A stretch of DNA of 64,000 nucleotides from Clostridiales bacterium (GTDB taxonomy: Bacteria; Bacillota; Clostridia; Christensenellales; Christensenellaceae), in the NCBI GenBank assembly GCA_015056045.1, contig SVGZ01000013.1, positions 1-64,000 on the forward strand, read 5' to 3'. Positions 18,205 to 27,324 of the stretch are shown one piece after another (positions within the stretch are counted from its first letter, which is position 1; each line of letters starts with the position of its first letter). The translations under genes were made by a program, and so were the position numbers. The notes under the pieces were generated by a model. The model was not told where the DNA came from and ran no database searches. It saw only the letters and a program-made list of their open reading frames with translations.

Positions 18205-19689
18205 TTATTTGTTCAGATCCACGATCTCGACGATAAAGGTCATTTCCACGCCTTCACGGAGGACGACAAGCTCGATCGAGCTGCCGATGCCTTTTGTCTT
18301 GACGAGGTTGACGAGTTCTTCGCCCGTGACAATATCCATGCCGTCACAGCGGATGATGATATCGCCGACCATGAGTCCGGCTTTTTCGGAAGGTCCACCG
18401 ACAGTCACTTCACCGACATGCATGCCGGCTGTTTCTTCATAAAGCTCTGCCGTTTCTTCATCATAGAAGGTATAGAAGATGCCGATACCGGGTCTGCGAA
18501 TGGCACCATGTTCAAATATTTCTTCCAATGCTCCGAGTGCGGTATTGATCGGGATGGCAAAACCGACGCCTTCGGAATCGACCGCGGAGCCGTATTCATC
18601 ATAGCTTGAAACAAGCGACTTTAAGGTAACGATGCCAATGACTTCGCCTTCGCTGTTGAAAACAGGACCACCGCTGTTTCCGGGATTGATCGCCGTATCG
18701 ATCTGCAAAAATTCCTGTTTATAGCCGTTGAAACGGATTTCTCTGCCCGTCGCACTGACGTAACCAACTGTCAGGGTATTTGATAATTCATCGCCCATGC
18801 CCGAAGGATTGCCGATCGCAATGGCAAACTCACCAACGGGAACGGTATCGGAATCGCCGAGTGCCACAACAGGAAGATTTGCCGCATTGATCTTTAACAG
18901 AGCAATATCGATCGTTTCATCACCGCCGACATATTCGGCAATATATTCGCTTTCATCGGTAAAACGAACGGTAATATGCGTGCCTTCCGCAACAACATGA
19001 TAATTTGTGATGATATACCCATCGGCAGAAACAACGAAACCTGTGCCTTTGATGCGTGCATCGAGGACTTCCCTGCCGTTTTCTTCCTTATAAACATCCG
19101 CCTGAACGGAAACGACTTTTTCCATATTATGAGCAGCGATCTCGATCACGGGGTTATAGGGGTTTGTGATCTCCGGTGCAATACCGCCAAAGCTCGGCAT
19201 TTGTCCTGTGACGTTGTTTTTCCGTGTCGGCTGCGGCAATGTGCTGATAAGCGGTGCTTCGCTTGCCATATCGCTTGCCTTGGGAATGCTTGAAAATTCG
19301 GGCGATTCCTGATCTTCATCGATTTCAAAAGAGGGCTTCGGCAAAATGAGGCTTGCACCGACAAGCGAGAACAGCATCACGATAACAAGTGCTGCGGCAA
19401 TGATGCCGAGTATTCGCAAAGCCTTGTTTTTGCTTCTGGGCATTTCATAATAAACGGGCTGCGGCGGAACATATTCCGAAAAGAATTCTGCGGAGCCTTT
19501 TGTTTTCGGTTCGGAAAAATCTTTCTTTTCCTCGGTTTCGCCAAAACCGAAAGGCTGTGCCTCGGGAATATCTTCCACGGGCTCTTTTTTGGCGTTTTCC
19601 CAGATGGAATCGTTCTCCGTAAAGCTGCGGGTCTCATTTTCCTGTGTCGTGTTGACTTCTTTATTTTCGTCCATACTCATTTCGTCCAT
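18205..19689 (-). CDS. HtrA/DegP-like membrane-anchored serine protease with PDZ domain
   Basis: Envelope quality-control protease. Its 494 residues comprise an acidic disordered cytoplasmic tail (1-85), one membrane helix (about 89-115), a linker and a trypsin-like domain. The catalytic triad is visible: His231 (ITNYHVV), Asp261 (TIDIALL) and Ser339 (NPGNSGGP). A single PDZ domain spans about 400-494 (AGLMVGDIIIRCDG). The start codon comes four bases after the sensor-kinase stop without a clear ribosome site, so coupling to the kinase is likely. Context suggests a two-component-controlled envelope stress module. It is the last gene before the terminator at 18164. Confidence 0.94.
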   Translation of the reverse strand: MDEMSMDENKEVNTTQENETRSFTENDSIWENAKKEPVEDIPEAQPFGFGETEEKKDFSEPKTKGSAEFFSEYVPPQPVYYEMPRSKNKALRILGIIAAALVIVMLFSLVGASLILPKPSFEIDEDQESPEFSSIPKASDMASEAPLISTLPQPTRKNNVTGQMPSFGGIAPEITNPYNPVIEIAAHNMEKVVSVQADVYKEENGREVLDARIKGTGFVVSADGYIITNYHVVAEGTHITVRFTDESEYIAEYVGGDETIDIALLKINAANLPVVALGDSDTVPVGEFAIAIGNPSGMGDELSNTLTVGYVSATGREIRFNGYKQEFLQIDTAINPGNSGGPVFNSEGEVIGIVTLKSLVSSYDEYGSAVDSEGVGFAIPINTALGALEEIFEHGAIRRPGIGIFYTFYDEETAELYEETAGMHVGEVTVGGPSEKAGLMVGDIIIRCDGMDIVTGEELVNLVKTKGIGSSIELVVLREGVEMTFIVEIVDLNK

Positions 19690-19692
19690 ATA

Positions 19693-21129
19693 TTATGATG
19701 CAAGCGCAAGGCTGAAGGTAAATACCGTACCGTTTTCCTTATCGGAATTGACAAATACATCCTCACCATGCCTGTTGATGATGTTTTTTACAAGGGAAAG
19801 GCCGATGCCCGTTCCCGGTTTACTGCGGTTATGGCTCTTATCTGCCTTAAAGAATCGGTCAAAGACGAAGGGAATATCCTCCGCAGCAATGACGGTTCCC
19901 GTATTTAAAACATTGATATAGAGTTTTCTTTCCGCAACATAGCTCCAGATCTTGAGCTGACCGCCTTCATCGACAAATTTTACCGCATTATCGAGGATGT
20001 TGGTCAAAACCTGTGCGATCCTATCCATATCGGCAACGACTCTCGTTTCCTCTTCGGGAATGTTGACGACAAGGTCTACCTTCTTTTCTTCGATCAGGTT
20101 GATCTTGGAAATGATGCAGGTGCGGATCTGTTCATTGACATCGTATTCCGTAAGGTTCAGCGGGAACTGACCGCTTTCTGCTTTGGCAAGCTCCATAAGG
20201 TCGCTGATGAGCGCCGTCATGCGTTCCGTTTCCGAAAGGGCGATCTCAAGGTATTGCCTGCTTTCTTCCTGTGGGATCGTCCCGTCAAGAACACCCTGCA
20301 GGAAACCGTGAACCGATGTCAGCGGGCTTCTGAGTTCATGCGAAACGTTTGCCACGAAGCTCGAACGAGTGTTTTCATATTTTTCGAGCTCTGCCGCCAT
20401 GGTGTTAAAGGTCTCTGCGAGCTCTGTAACAGCGGTCGAGCTGCTTTCATCAATATGCACTCTGCCGGAGAAATTCCCTTTGGCAAGGTTCTTTGCCGCA
20501 CGGTCGATTTCAAGAAGCGGTCTTTCGATCTGCCTTGAAGAGAAAAAGACGAAAACTGCCGCAACAAAGAAGCTCATGACCGAAGACAGGGTAAAGCGCA
20601 TATAGATCTGATTCAGCGTATTTTCATAGCTGTTCAGGCGCTTGATGACAAAAATACTGCCGACGATGTTGTCATCCGCAACAAGCGGCATCGCACGGAT
20701 AAGCACAGGCGTATAGTAGATGGAATTTTCATAGTAGGAATAGGTCACGCTTCGCCCGGAAAGTGCGCTTATGAGCATTTCTTCCTTCTGTGCGTTGAAT
20801 TTATCGCGGTATTCCGTCAGCTTTTCGCCGCCTGCAGCATTATACCAGTTTGTCCCGTAGCGGTCTGTGATAAAGATATCCGCATCGTGGTTTTTTGCCG
20901 TTCGGGAAAGCTTTTCCGAAAAATCTCCCTGTGCCATGCCGATCTCATAATGCATCTCAAAATCGGCAGAAACCTCATCGCCGATCAGCTCCATAAGCTC
21001 AAAATTCGTCCGCACTTCCGTATCGAGGAAGACCTGCGTCAGCATGAGGTTGATCATGACGATCAGCACGAGAAGCGCAATGACATAGGAGATCATCATC
21101 TTCCCGAACAGCGATTTCAACTTGATCAT
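19693..21129 (-). CDS. Two-component sensor histidine kinase
   Basis: A 478-aa membrane kinase. Helix 1 is at about 10-32, an extracytoplasmic sensor domain at 33-178, helix 2 at about 179-198 and HAMP at about 198-252. The HisKA motif FVANVSHELRSPLTS has the phospho-acceptor His264. The ATPase has an N-box (NILDNAVKF, 377-385) and GTGIGLSL (439-446). The sensor region is of the size seen in PhoR/ResE/WalK-type kinases without an obvious ligand signature. It has AAAAGGA before its ATG and follows its cognate regulator by 48 bases. It is directly followed by htrA. Confidence 0.95.
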   Translation of the reverse strand: MIKLKSLFGKMMISYVIALLVLIVMINLMLTQVFLDTEVRTNFELMELIGDEVSADFEMHYEIGMAQGDFSEKLSRTAKNHDADIFITDRYGTNWYNAAGGEKLTEYRDKFNAQKEEMLISALSGRSVTYSYYENSIYYTPVLIRAMPLVADDNIVGSIFVIKRLNSYENTLNQIYMRFTLSSVMSFFVAAVFVFFSSRQIERPLLEIDRAAKNLAKGNFSGRVHIDESSSTAVTELAETFNTMAAELEKYENTRSSFVANVSHELRSPLTSVHGFLQGVLDGTIPQEESRQYLEIALSETERMTALISDLMELAKAESGQFPLNLTEYDVNEQIRTCIISKINLIEEKKVDLVVNIPEEETRVVADMDRIAQVLTNILDNAVKFVDEGGQLKIWSYVAERKLYINVLNTGTVIAAEDIPFVFDRFFKADKSHNRSKPGTGIGLSLVKNIINRHGEDVFVNSDKENGTVFTFSLALAS

Positions 21130-21177
21130 CTGTATATCCTTTTCATGCGAAAAAACATCTCCGCATGATCGTTTTTA

Positions 21178-21864
21178 TTATTCCGTGGCTTCAAATTTAT
21201 AGCCAACGCCCCAGACGGTTTTGATCTCCCACTTTTCTTCGCCGTTCAGCTTTTCGCGAAGGCGCTTGATATGGACGTCTACCGTACGGCTGTCGCCATA
21301 GAAATCAAATTCCCAAACCTGTCGCAGGAGCTGTTCACGCGTGAAAACTTTCCCCGGATGAGAAGCAAGGAAATATAAGAGTTCGAGTTCTTTCGGCGGC
21401 ATTTCGAGCTTATTGCCGCGGTATTTGACGCTGTAATTGGCAAGAGAGATCTCCAGATTCGGGTAACGGACGGTCTCATCCTCTTCTTCGGGCGCATTCT
21501 GTGCGCTGCGGCGAATGACCGCTTTGATCCTTGCCATAAGCTCTTTGGAATCAAAGGGTTTTGTAATATAGTCGTCTGCACCGAGCTCAAGACCCAATAC
21601 CTTATCAAAAGTATCGTCCTTTGCCGTCAGCATGATGACAGGCGTTGTTTTATCCTTGCGGATGCGGCGGAGAACTTCCATACCGTCCATGCCGGGCATC
21701 ATGATATCGAGCAGAACGAGATCCGGATCTTCCGCTTCGATGATGGCAAGACCTGTCTCTCCATCATTGGCAACAAAAGCGTTATAACCCTCTTTTTCAA
21801 GATTCAGTTTGACGATTTTTGCGATATTCACGTCATCATCGATCATAAGTACCTTATTCTGCAT
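21178..21864 (-). CDS. OmpR/PhoB-family response regulator
   Basis: A 228-aa DNA-binding regulator. The receiver domain has the acidic pair DD (9-10), phospho-acceptor Asp53 (VLLDIMMPG), Thr80 and Lys102 (ITKPF). The C-terminal winged helix carries the family pattern (ELELLYFLASHPGKVFTREQLL, SRTVDVHIKRLREKL). The ATG follows AAAGGTGG. It lies 30 bases after mutS2 and in front of the sensor kinase, indicating a cognate pair that probably controls the downstream htrA. Confidence 0.95.
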   Translation of the reverse strand: MQNKVLMIDDDVNIAKIVKLNLEKEGYNAFVANDGETGLAIIEAEDPDLVLLDIMMPGMDGMEVLRRIRKDKTTPVIMLTAKDDTFDKVLGLELGADDYITKPFDSKELMARIKAVIRRSAQNAPEEEDETVRYPNLEISLANYSVKYRGNKLEMPPKELELLYFLASHPGKVFTREQLLRQVWEFDFYGDSRTVDVHIKRLREKLNGEEKWEIKTVWGVGYKFEATE

Positions 21865-21894
21865 TTTGGTTCCACCTTTCAGTTTCTGATATTG

Positions 21895-24258
21895 CTATTT
21901 GAGGGTAACGATCGTTACGCCGGTTTCACCCTCACCGTATTTTCCAAGCCGGAAGTTTTCCACATGCGGATGCTTCCGTAAAAATGTATGGACATTGCTC
22001 CTGAGAATGCCCGAGCCTTTGCCATGAACGACGGAGACTTCTTTCAAGCCGGAGAGGAAGGCATCATCGAGGTATTGATTCAGCTCGATCAGCGCATCTT
22101 CGACATTCATGCCCTGCAGATTGACGGAAAGCGAAATGCTCTTCTGTGCAAGGCGGACTCTTGTGCTGGCAACGACCTGTTTTTTGCCGGAATTATCGAG
22201 CAGTTCGAGGTCGCTGATTTTGACATTCATCGTAAGGATCCCCGCACGAACGCCGACATTTCCTCTCGAATCGGGCAGCTGCGTAACGGTTCCTTCGGCA
22301 TCGAGCGTTAAAATGCGGACGCTGTCTCCCAGACGGATTTCCTCCGCTGTGAGCTTTTTGCCGGCAGCTTTCGGCTTCTGCTTGATCTTTTCCTTCGCTT
22401 TGTCCTTCTTTTCGGAAAGTGCCTTTCTCGCGCTGTCGACGATCTTTGTGCTTTCCGATTCGGTCATATTTCTTGTCCTGCGGATCTCTTTGATCAGCTT
22501 TTCGGATTCTTCCTTTGCTTTGGAGATGATCTCGTAGGCTTCTTCGTTTGCTTTTTTTAAGGCAGCGTTTCGTTTTTCTTCGAATTCCGCTTCCATCTGT
22601 TTGGCTTTCTTTTCAACCTTTTTGGCATACCGCTGCATTTCTTCGGCTTTTTCAAGCTCCGAAAGCGCGCGCATACGGGTCTTTTCCGCTTCGGCAAGCA
22701 GGGTATCAAATTCAATTCTTTCCTGCCGCATGAAGCTCATTGCGCGGTCAATGACGCTTTTCCTCAAGCCCAGGCTTTTGGAGATCAGCATGGCATTCGA
22801 TGCACCGGCAACGCCGATGATCAGGCGATATGTCGGTCGAAGCGATGCTGCGTCAAACTCCATACTTGCGTTTAAGAAATGTTTTTCCGTCAGCGCATAG
22901 GCTTTGATCTCGCTGTAATGCGTCGTGGCAAGCGTCTTGATGCGCCTGTTGCAGAGTTCTTTTAAGATCGACATCCCGAGGCAAGCGCCTTCTTCCGGGT
23001 CTGTGCCTGCGCCGAGCTCGTCCAATAAAACGAGTCCGCCTCTTTCGGCTTCGTCAATGATCTGCGTAATGTTTTTCATATGCGAGGAGAAGGTCGAAAG
23101 CGATTGTTCGATCGACTGCTCATCGCCAATGTCACAAAATACGCCCGTAAAAATGGGCAGGCTGCTGCCATACGATGCCGGGATATACATACCGCTCTGT
23201 GCCATCAGGGCAAAGAGACCGACAAGCTTCAGCGTAACGGTTTTACCGCCGGTGTTCGGGCCTGTAATGACGACAGTATTGGTATTGCCGCCAAAATCGA
23301 CCGTAACGGGAATGACTTTTTTCTCATCGATCAGCGGGTGTCTGCCGTTTTTGATATGAATGCCGCCATCTGCCGAAGCTTCGCAGGGGCTTGCCTTCAT
23401 GCGGTCTGCGAGCGTGCTCTTGGCAAAGATCAGGTCAAGCTTGGTTAAGATCTCCATATCATCCGTCAATGCATCTGTATAAGGACGGAAATAATCGGAA
23501 AGCTCGCCTAAAATGCGCTCGATCTCGTGCTTTTCTTCATCTTCGAGGAGTCGCAGGCGGTTATTCGATTCAACAACACTCATCGGTTCGATGAAAAGCG
23601 TTGCACCGCTGCCGCTTTCACCATGCACAAGGCCTTTGATGACGTTTCTGTATTCGAGCTTGACGGGTACAACATACCTGCCGTTTCGCTGTGTGATGAT
23701 CGTATCCTGCAGGTATTTGCCGTATTCGCGGCTGCGGATAATACCGTTTAATTTTTCGCGGATGCTGTCGTTTTCGCTGCGCATTTTTCGGCGAATCGTC
23801 CTTAAAGCCGGCGAAGCATCGTCTGCCACTTCGTCTTCGCTGATGATCGAAGCTTCGATACGGTTGATCAGGTTGCTGTCGAAAAAGAGGTTTTCCGCCA
23901 TTTTCGGCAAAAGGACGATGTTTCTCTCTTCATCGGGCGTGATTCCCGCATGGGCTTTTTTTGCCGCTTTCAGAAGAAGATTCAGCGAAAGCAGCTCTGC
24001 GCAGTTGAGGTCTGCCTGCGAACGCAGACGGGAAATTTCCGAAGTGACATCGGAAAAGGACATCATCGGGTAAGACGACCTGCTGCGGCTGATCGTTTCG
24101 GCTTCTTTTGTCTGTGCCAGAAGGACGGCAACTTCCTCCGCATCAAAGCTCGCCGCGATCTCACGTGCGGCTGCTTTTCCGCTGGTGGAAAGCGCACAGT
24201 CTGCCAGCATATTTCTGATATCATGAAAGCCTAAAGCGGCTGCAGATCTTGTATCCAT
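21895..24258 (-). CDS. mutS2: MutS2 family endonuclease/ribosome-rescue ATPase
   Basis: MutS2 acts in recombination control and, in Bacillus, in splitting collided ribosomes. The ATG at 24258 is chosen because GAGG stands at proper spacing before it; an ATG four codons upstream lacks a site. Length 787 aa is typical. The clamp/lever region is followed by the ABC-type ATPase with Walker A GPNTGGKT (about 332-339), Walker B LVLLDELGAGTDP and a long basic coiled coil. The C-terminal Smr nuclease domain (about 715-787) contains VHGKGSGILR. It heads the run with the two-component system and htrA. Confidence 0.95.
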   Translation of the reverse strand: MDTRSAAALGFHDIRNMLADCALSTSGKAAAREIAASFDAEEVAVLLAQTKEAETISRSRSSYPMMSFSDVTSEISRLRSQADLNCAELLSLNLLLKAAKKAHAGITPDEERNIVLLPKMAENLFFDSNLINRIEASIISEDEVADDASPALRTIRRKMRSENDSIREKLNGIIRSREYGKYLQDTIITQRNGRYVVPVKLEYRNVIKGLVHGESGSGATLFIEPMSVVESNNRLRLLEDEEKHEIERILGELSDYFRPYTDALTDDMEILTKLDLIFAKSTLADRMKASPCEASADGGIHIKNGRHPLIDEKKVIPVTVDFGGNTNTVVITGPNTGGKTVTLKLVGLFALMAQSGMYIPASYGSSLPIFTGVFCDIGDEQSIEQSLSTFSSHMKNITQIIDEAERGGLVLLDELGAGTDPEEGACLGMSILKELCNRRIKTLATTHYSEIKAYALTEKHFLNASMEFDAASLRPTYRLIIGVAGASNAMLISKSLGLRKSVIDRAMSFMRQERIEFDTLLAEAEKTRMRALSELEKAEEMQRYAKKVEKKAKQMEAEFEEKRNAALKKANEEAYEIISKAKEESEKLIKEIRRTRNMTESESTKIVDSARKALSEKKDKAKEKIKQKPKAAGKKLTAEEIRLGDSVRILTLDAEGTVTQLPDSRGNVGVRAGILTMNVKISDLELLDNSGKKQVVASTRVRLAQKSISLSVNLQGMNVEDALIELNQYLDDAFLSGLKEVSVVHGKGSGILRSNVHTFLRKHPHVENFRLGKYGEGETGVTIVTLK

Positions 24259-24397
24259 GTCAAACCTCATTTTTTATCAACTATATTATACTACCAATTC
24301 CTTGCCGAATTAGTGAACAATTTGTATATTTATGGGCAATGCTGCCCGTTTTTCTGTTATTTCCGGGGAAATTTCCCACTTTACTGCAAAAATCCCC

Positions 24398-25669
24398 TTA
24401 GATAAATAGTTTTTCCAGTTCCTTGCCGCCTTTGCCGACATAAACCGCACTCACGATACCGCTGCCGAAAACCTCTTTTGCAACTTCGCGGACGGTTTCT
24501 TTATCAACATTTTCAAGCTTTGCAAGAAGCATATCTTCCGTAACGAGTCCTTTGCCCATGACGGCCGCTTTGCCGATCGAATTCATGATCGCCTGACCGC
24601 TTTCCGTGGAAAGGATAAAGCCGCCTCTTAGCTGCGCTTTGCTTCGCTCAAATTCTTCGTCGCTGATGCCGTTTTCGGCGATGTCACGGCATTCCGCAAG
24701 CATGAGCTTTGTGACTTCCTCCGCATTTTCCTGCGAAGTACCGGCATAAAGCGTAAACATTCCTGCACCTGTATAGGCCGAGGAATAGGAATAAACAGAA
24801 TATGCCATACCCATTTCTTCCCTGATCTTCTGGAAAAGACGGGAGCTCATACTGCCGCCCAAAGCATTGGAGATCACGCTCAGGGCATATTTTCTGTCGT
24901 CTTCATAGGCGATCCCGGGGAAAGAAATACAGATATGTGCCTGTTCGATCTCTTTTTCAACACTGTAAAAACCACTCTTCGGTTTCCATGTGCTGTAATC
25001 AAAAGAGGACTCTTCCGCCGGAACGGTTTCGAGCTTTTTCATGCCTTCTTCAAGCATGGAAAAGAGTTCCTCTTCACAGAAATTGCCGACGGCGCTGATG
25101 ACGATGTTTTCCGGTCTGTAATGCGATTTCTTATAATAAACGAGGTCTTCTCTTTTCGCATTGCGGATGTTTTCCGCAGGCCCTAAGATCGTCTGCCCCA
25201 AAGGTGTCCCTTCAAAGAAGCGGCAGGCAGCCATTTCATGCGCAACATCATCGGGCGTATCCCAAGCCATGGCGATCTCTTCCAAAACGACGCCTTTTTC
25301 TCTCTCAAGCTCCGTTTCATCGAAGCTCGAAGCGGTAAAAATATCCATCAGGCAATCCAGCGCTTCGGGCAGGTTTTCATCCACAGCGCTGACATAGAAA
25401 CAGGTACATTCCTTTGCCGTAAAAGCGTTGATATTGGCGCCGATCTTATCCATATCCATGGCGATCGTTTTGGCGCTTCTTTTTTCTGTGCCTTTGAAAA
25501 ACATATGCTCAAGGAAATGGGAAAGACCGTTTTCCTGTGCCTTTTCATTGACAGAGCCCGCACGAACCCAGATGCCGATACTGACAGAACGCATACTATG
25601 GTCTGCCTTACCGACAAAATGTACGCCGTTTTTCAAAGTTTTTTCAATATACATAGATTTTTCAGTCAA
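24398..25669 (-). CDS. M16 family zinc peptidase (processing-protease-like)
   Basis: A 423-aa metallopeptidase with the inverted zinc motif HFLEH at residues 51-55 and a downstream Glu (about 131) as third ligand; the second, inactive half follows. I take the TTG at 25669 because GAGGA lies eight bases before it, while the first ATG, five codons later, has no site. The TTG overlaps the preceding small gene by eight bases. M16 peptidases of this type are often linked to pnp or dut; neither is seen here. The ATG start would remove only five residues. Confidence 0.92.
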   Translation of the reverse strand: MTEKSMYIEKTLKNGVHFVGKADHSMRSVSIGIWVRAGSVNEKAQENGLSHFLEHMFFKGTEKRSAKTIAMDMDKIGANINAFTAKECTCFYVSAVDENLPEALDCLMDIFTASSFDETELEREKGVVLEEIAMAWDTPDDVAHEMAACRFFEGTPLGQTILGPAENIRNAKREDLVYYKKSHYRPENIVISAVGNFCEEELFSMLEEGMKKLETVPAEESSFDYSTWKPKSGFYSVEKEIEQAHICISFPGIAYEDDRKYALSVISNALGGSMSSRLFQKIREEMGMAYSVYSYSSAYTGAGMFTLYAGTSQENAEEVTKLMLAECRDIAENGISDEEFERSKAQLRGGFILSTESGQAIMNSIGKAAVMGKGLVTEDMLLAKLENVDKETVREVAKEVFGSGIVSAVYVGKGGKELEKLFI

Positions 25670-25871
25670 TTGTTAATTCCTCTGTTTTTGTCATGATCTC
25701 ACCGTTTTCGGTGTTTACTTCGAGCGTGATCAGATAGCCGCTGCGGACGAATTTCCAGATATTGTCTGCGGGTTTGCCCATCCATGTGTCGGTATCTCTG
25801 TCTCCAAACTGCTCAATATAGTATTTCATTAAAATCAGATCGCATTCATCTGCTGTATAAAGCTTGCTCAT
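25662..25871 (-). CDS. Small hypothetical protein (69 aa)
   Basis: Not recognised. It has a good ribosome site (AGAGG) before its ATG and its stop codon overlaps the TTG start of the M16 peptidase gene, so it is likely translated and coupled to it. The sequence is mixed alpha/beta, acidic (many Asp/Glu), without membrane segments; a central WMGKPADNIWKF stretch is the most distinctive part. Confidence 0.75.
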   Translation of the reverse strand: MSKLYTADECDLILMKYYIEQFGDRDTDTWMGKPADNIWKFVRSGYLITLEVNTENGEIMTKTEELTID

Positions 25872-26046
25872 TTTTTACCTCTGTATCAAATTTTATAAAG
25901 ATCCATCGGGATGACCCGATAAAGATATCCAGTTTCTATTATACATGAAAACGCAGCATTTTAACAGAAATATGAGCCTTTCCCGAAAAGAAAATCCACT
26001 TTTCCCATAGACTGCCCCATTTTCGGGCATCTTGACATTTTTTGTA

Positions 26047-26075
26047 TTGTTTTTCCTTCCTTCTTTATATATAAT
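26047..26075 (+). promoter_or_regulatory. Promoter TTGTTT-17-TATAAT of the amidohydrolase gene
   Basis: -35 at 26047-26052 and -10 at 26070-26075. The short leader has a CCGCA/TGCGG hairpin at 26101-26115 before the ribosome site. The rest of 25872-26046 shows nothing recognisable apart from a weak ATCGGG/CCCGAT dyad near 25907. Confidence 0.5.
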
Positions 26076-26149
26076 TGTTTACATAACAGATAAAAATATG
26101 CCGCAGAAAATGCGGTTCCTGTGAAAGAATGAAACTATCGGAGGAAGGC

Positions 26150-27298
26150 ATGGCAAAAGACATCATCATTAAAAACGCAAAAGTCATCACGATGGCAGAG
26201 CAGAATTTTGAAAATGCTTACATCATGATCAAAAACGGCAAGATCGAATATATCGGCACTGACGAAAGGAAACTCGAAGACGGCATCGAAGTTTTTGATG
26301 CAAGCGGGCTTACGGCAGTTCCCGGTTTCGTCGATGCACACAGCCATATCGGTATTTTCGGCGACGGCATCGGCTGGGCAGGCATGGACGGCAACGAATG
26401 CACAGACCCTGTTACACCTGAGCTTCGCGCGATCGATGCGATCAATCCCTTTGACCGCTGCTTTGGTGAAGCGATCGAAGGCGGTGTTACGACCGTTGTC
26501 ACAGGCCCCGGCAGTGCAAACGTCATCGGCGGCCAGTTTGTCGCAATGAAAACCTTTGGCAAGAGCGTTGACGAAATGGCATTCAAAGAACCCGCTGCTT
26601 TAAAATGCGCACTTGGCGAAAACCCGAAGAACGTCTACGGCAATTCCAAGCGCACTCCGCAGACAAGAATGGCAACGGCAGCGATCCTCCGCCAGGCATT
26701 TATCGATGCGGAAAATTACAGAAATGAAATGTTTTCCGATAAACCGCCGAAGCGCAGCCTCAAAAATGAGATCCTCGTCAAGGCATTGAACAAAGAAATC
26801 CCCGTTAAATTCCATGCACACCGCGCAGATGACATTATGACGGCCATCCGCATTGCCAAAGAATTTGACCTTGAATATTCCCTCGACCACTGCACGGAAG
26901 GTTACCTCATTCCCGAGCAGTTAAAGGAAAGCGGTGCAAGGATCATCGTCGGTCCGCTCGTCTGCGAAAGAAGCAAAGTTGAGCTTGCCAACCTGACGAT
27001 CGAAGCACCTTCCATTCTCCATGAAAACGGCGTGGAATTCGCCCTTATGACAGACAACCCGGTAATTTCGGACAGATACCTCCAGCTTTGTGCACAGCTC
27101 ATCTCGAACGCAGGTCTTCCGCGCGAAGAAGCTTTGAAATCCATCACCATCAATGCCGCAAAAGCAGCCTTCATCGAAGAATATGTCGGCAGCCTCGAAA
27201 CAGGCAAAGATGGAGACGTCCTTCTTTTCGCAGGCGAACCGCTTGACATCAATTCCAGGCTTGAGGCAGTCTTTATCGAAGGCAACCGAGTCAAATAA
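26150..27298 (+). CDS. Amidohydrolase family protein
   Basis: A 382-aa metal-dependent hydrolase of the imidazolonepropionase/dihydroorotase-like amidohydrolase group. The start is the ATG at 26150 directly after GGAGG; an ATG seven codons upstream is rejected. The N-terminal metal motif is DAHSHIG (His64, His66), with later ligands in KFHAHRADD, SLDHCTEGY and the Asp in LMTDNP. It resembles uncharacterised bacterial amidohydrolases that lie near catabolic genes. It precedes the iron alcohol dehydrogenase by 26 bases, so both are co-transcribed. Substrate unknown. Confidence 0.88.
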   Translation: MAKDIIIKNAKVITMAEQNFENAYIMIKNGKIEYIGTDERKLEDGIEVFDASGLTAVPGFVDAHSHIGIFGDGIGWAGMDGNECTDPVTPELRAIDAINPFDRCFGEAIEGGVTTVVTGPGSANVIGGQFVAMKTFGKSVDEMAFKEPAALKCALGENPKNVYGNSKRTPQTRMATAAILRQAFIDAENYRNEMFSDKPPKRSLKNEILVKALNKEIPVKFHAHRADDIMTAIRIAKEFDLEYSLDHCTEGYLIPEQLKESGARIIVGPLVCERSKVELANLTIEAPSILHENGVEFALMTDNPVISDRYLQLCAQLISNAGLPREEALKSITINAAKAAFIEEYVGSLETGKDGDVLLFAGEPLDINSRLEAVFIEGNRVK

Positions 27299-27324
27299 TT
27301 CTCTCTTATAGAAAGGAAACGATT

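Noticed and set aside
24330-24360. Hairpins GGGCA/TGCCC and a GGGAAATTTCCC-like dyad between the M16 and mutS2 genes
   Set aside because: The first has its T-run on the plus strand, against transcription of both neighbours, and the second is short; no supported role.
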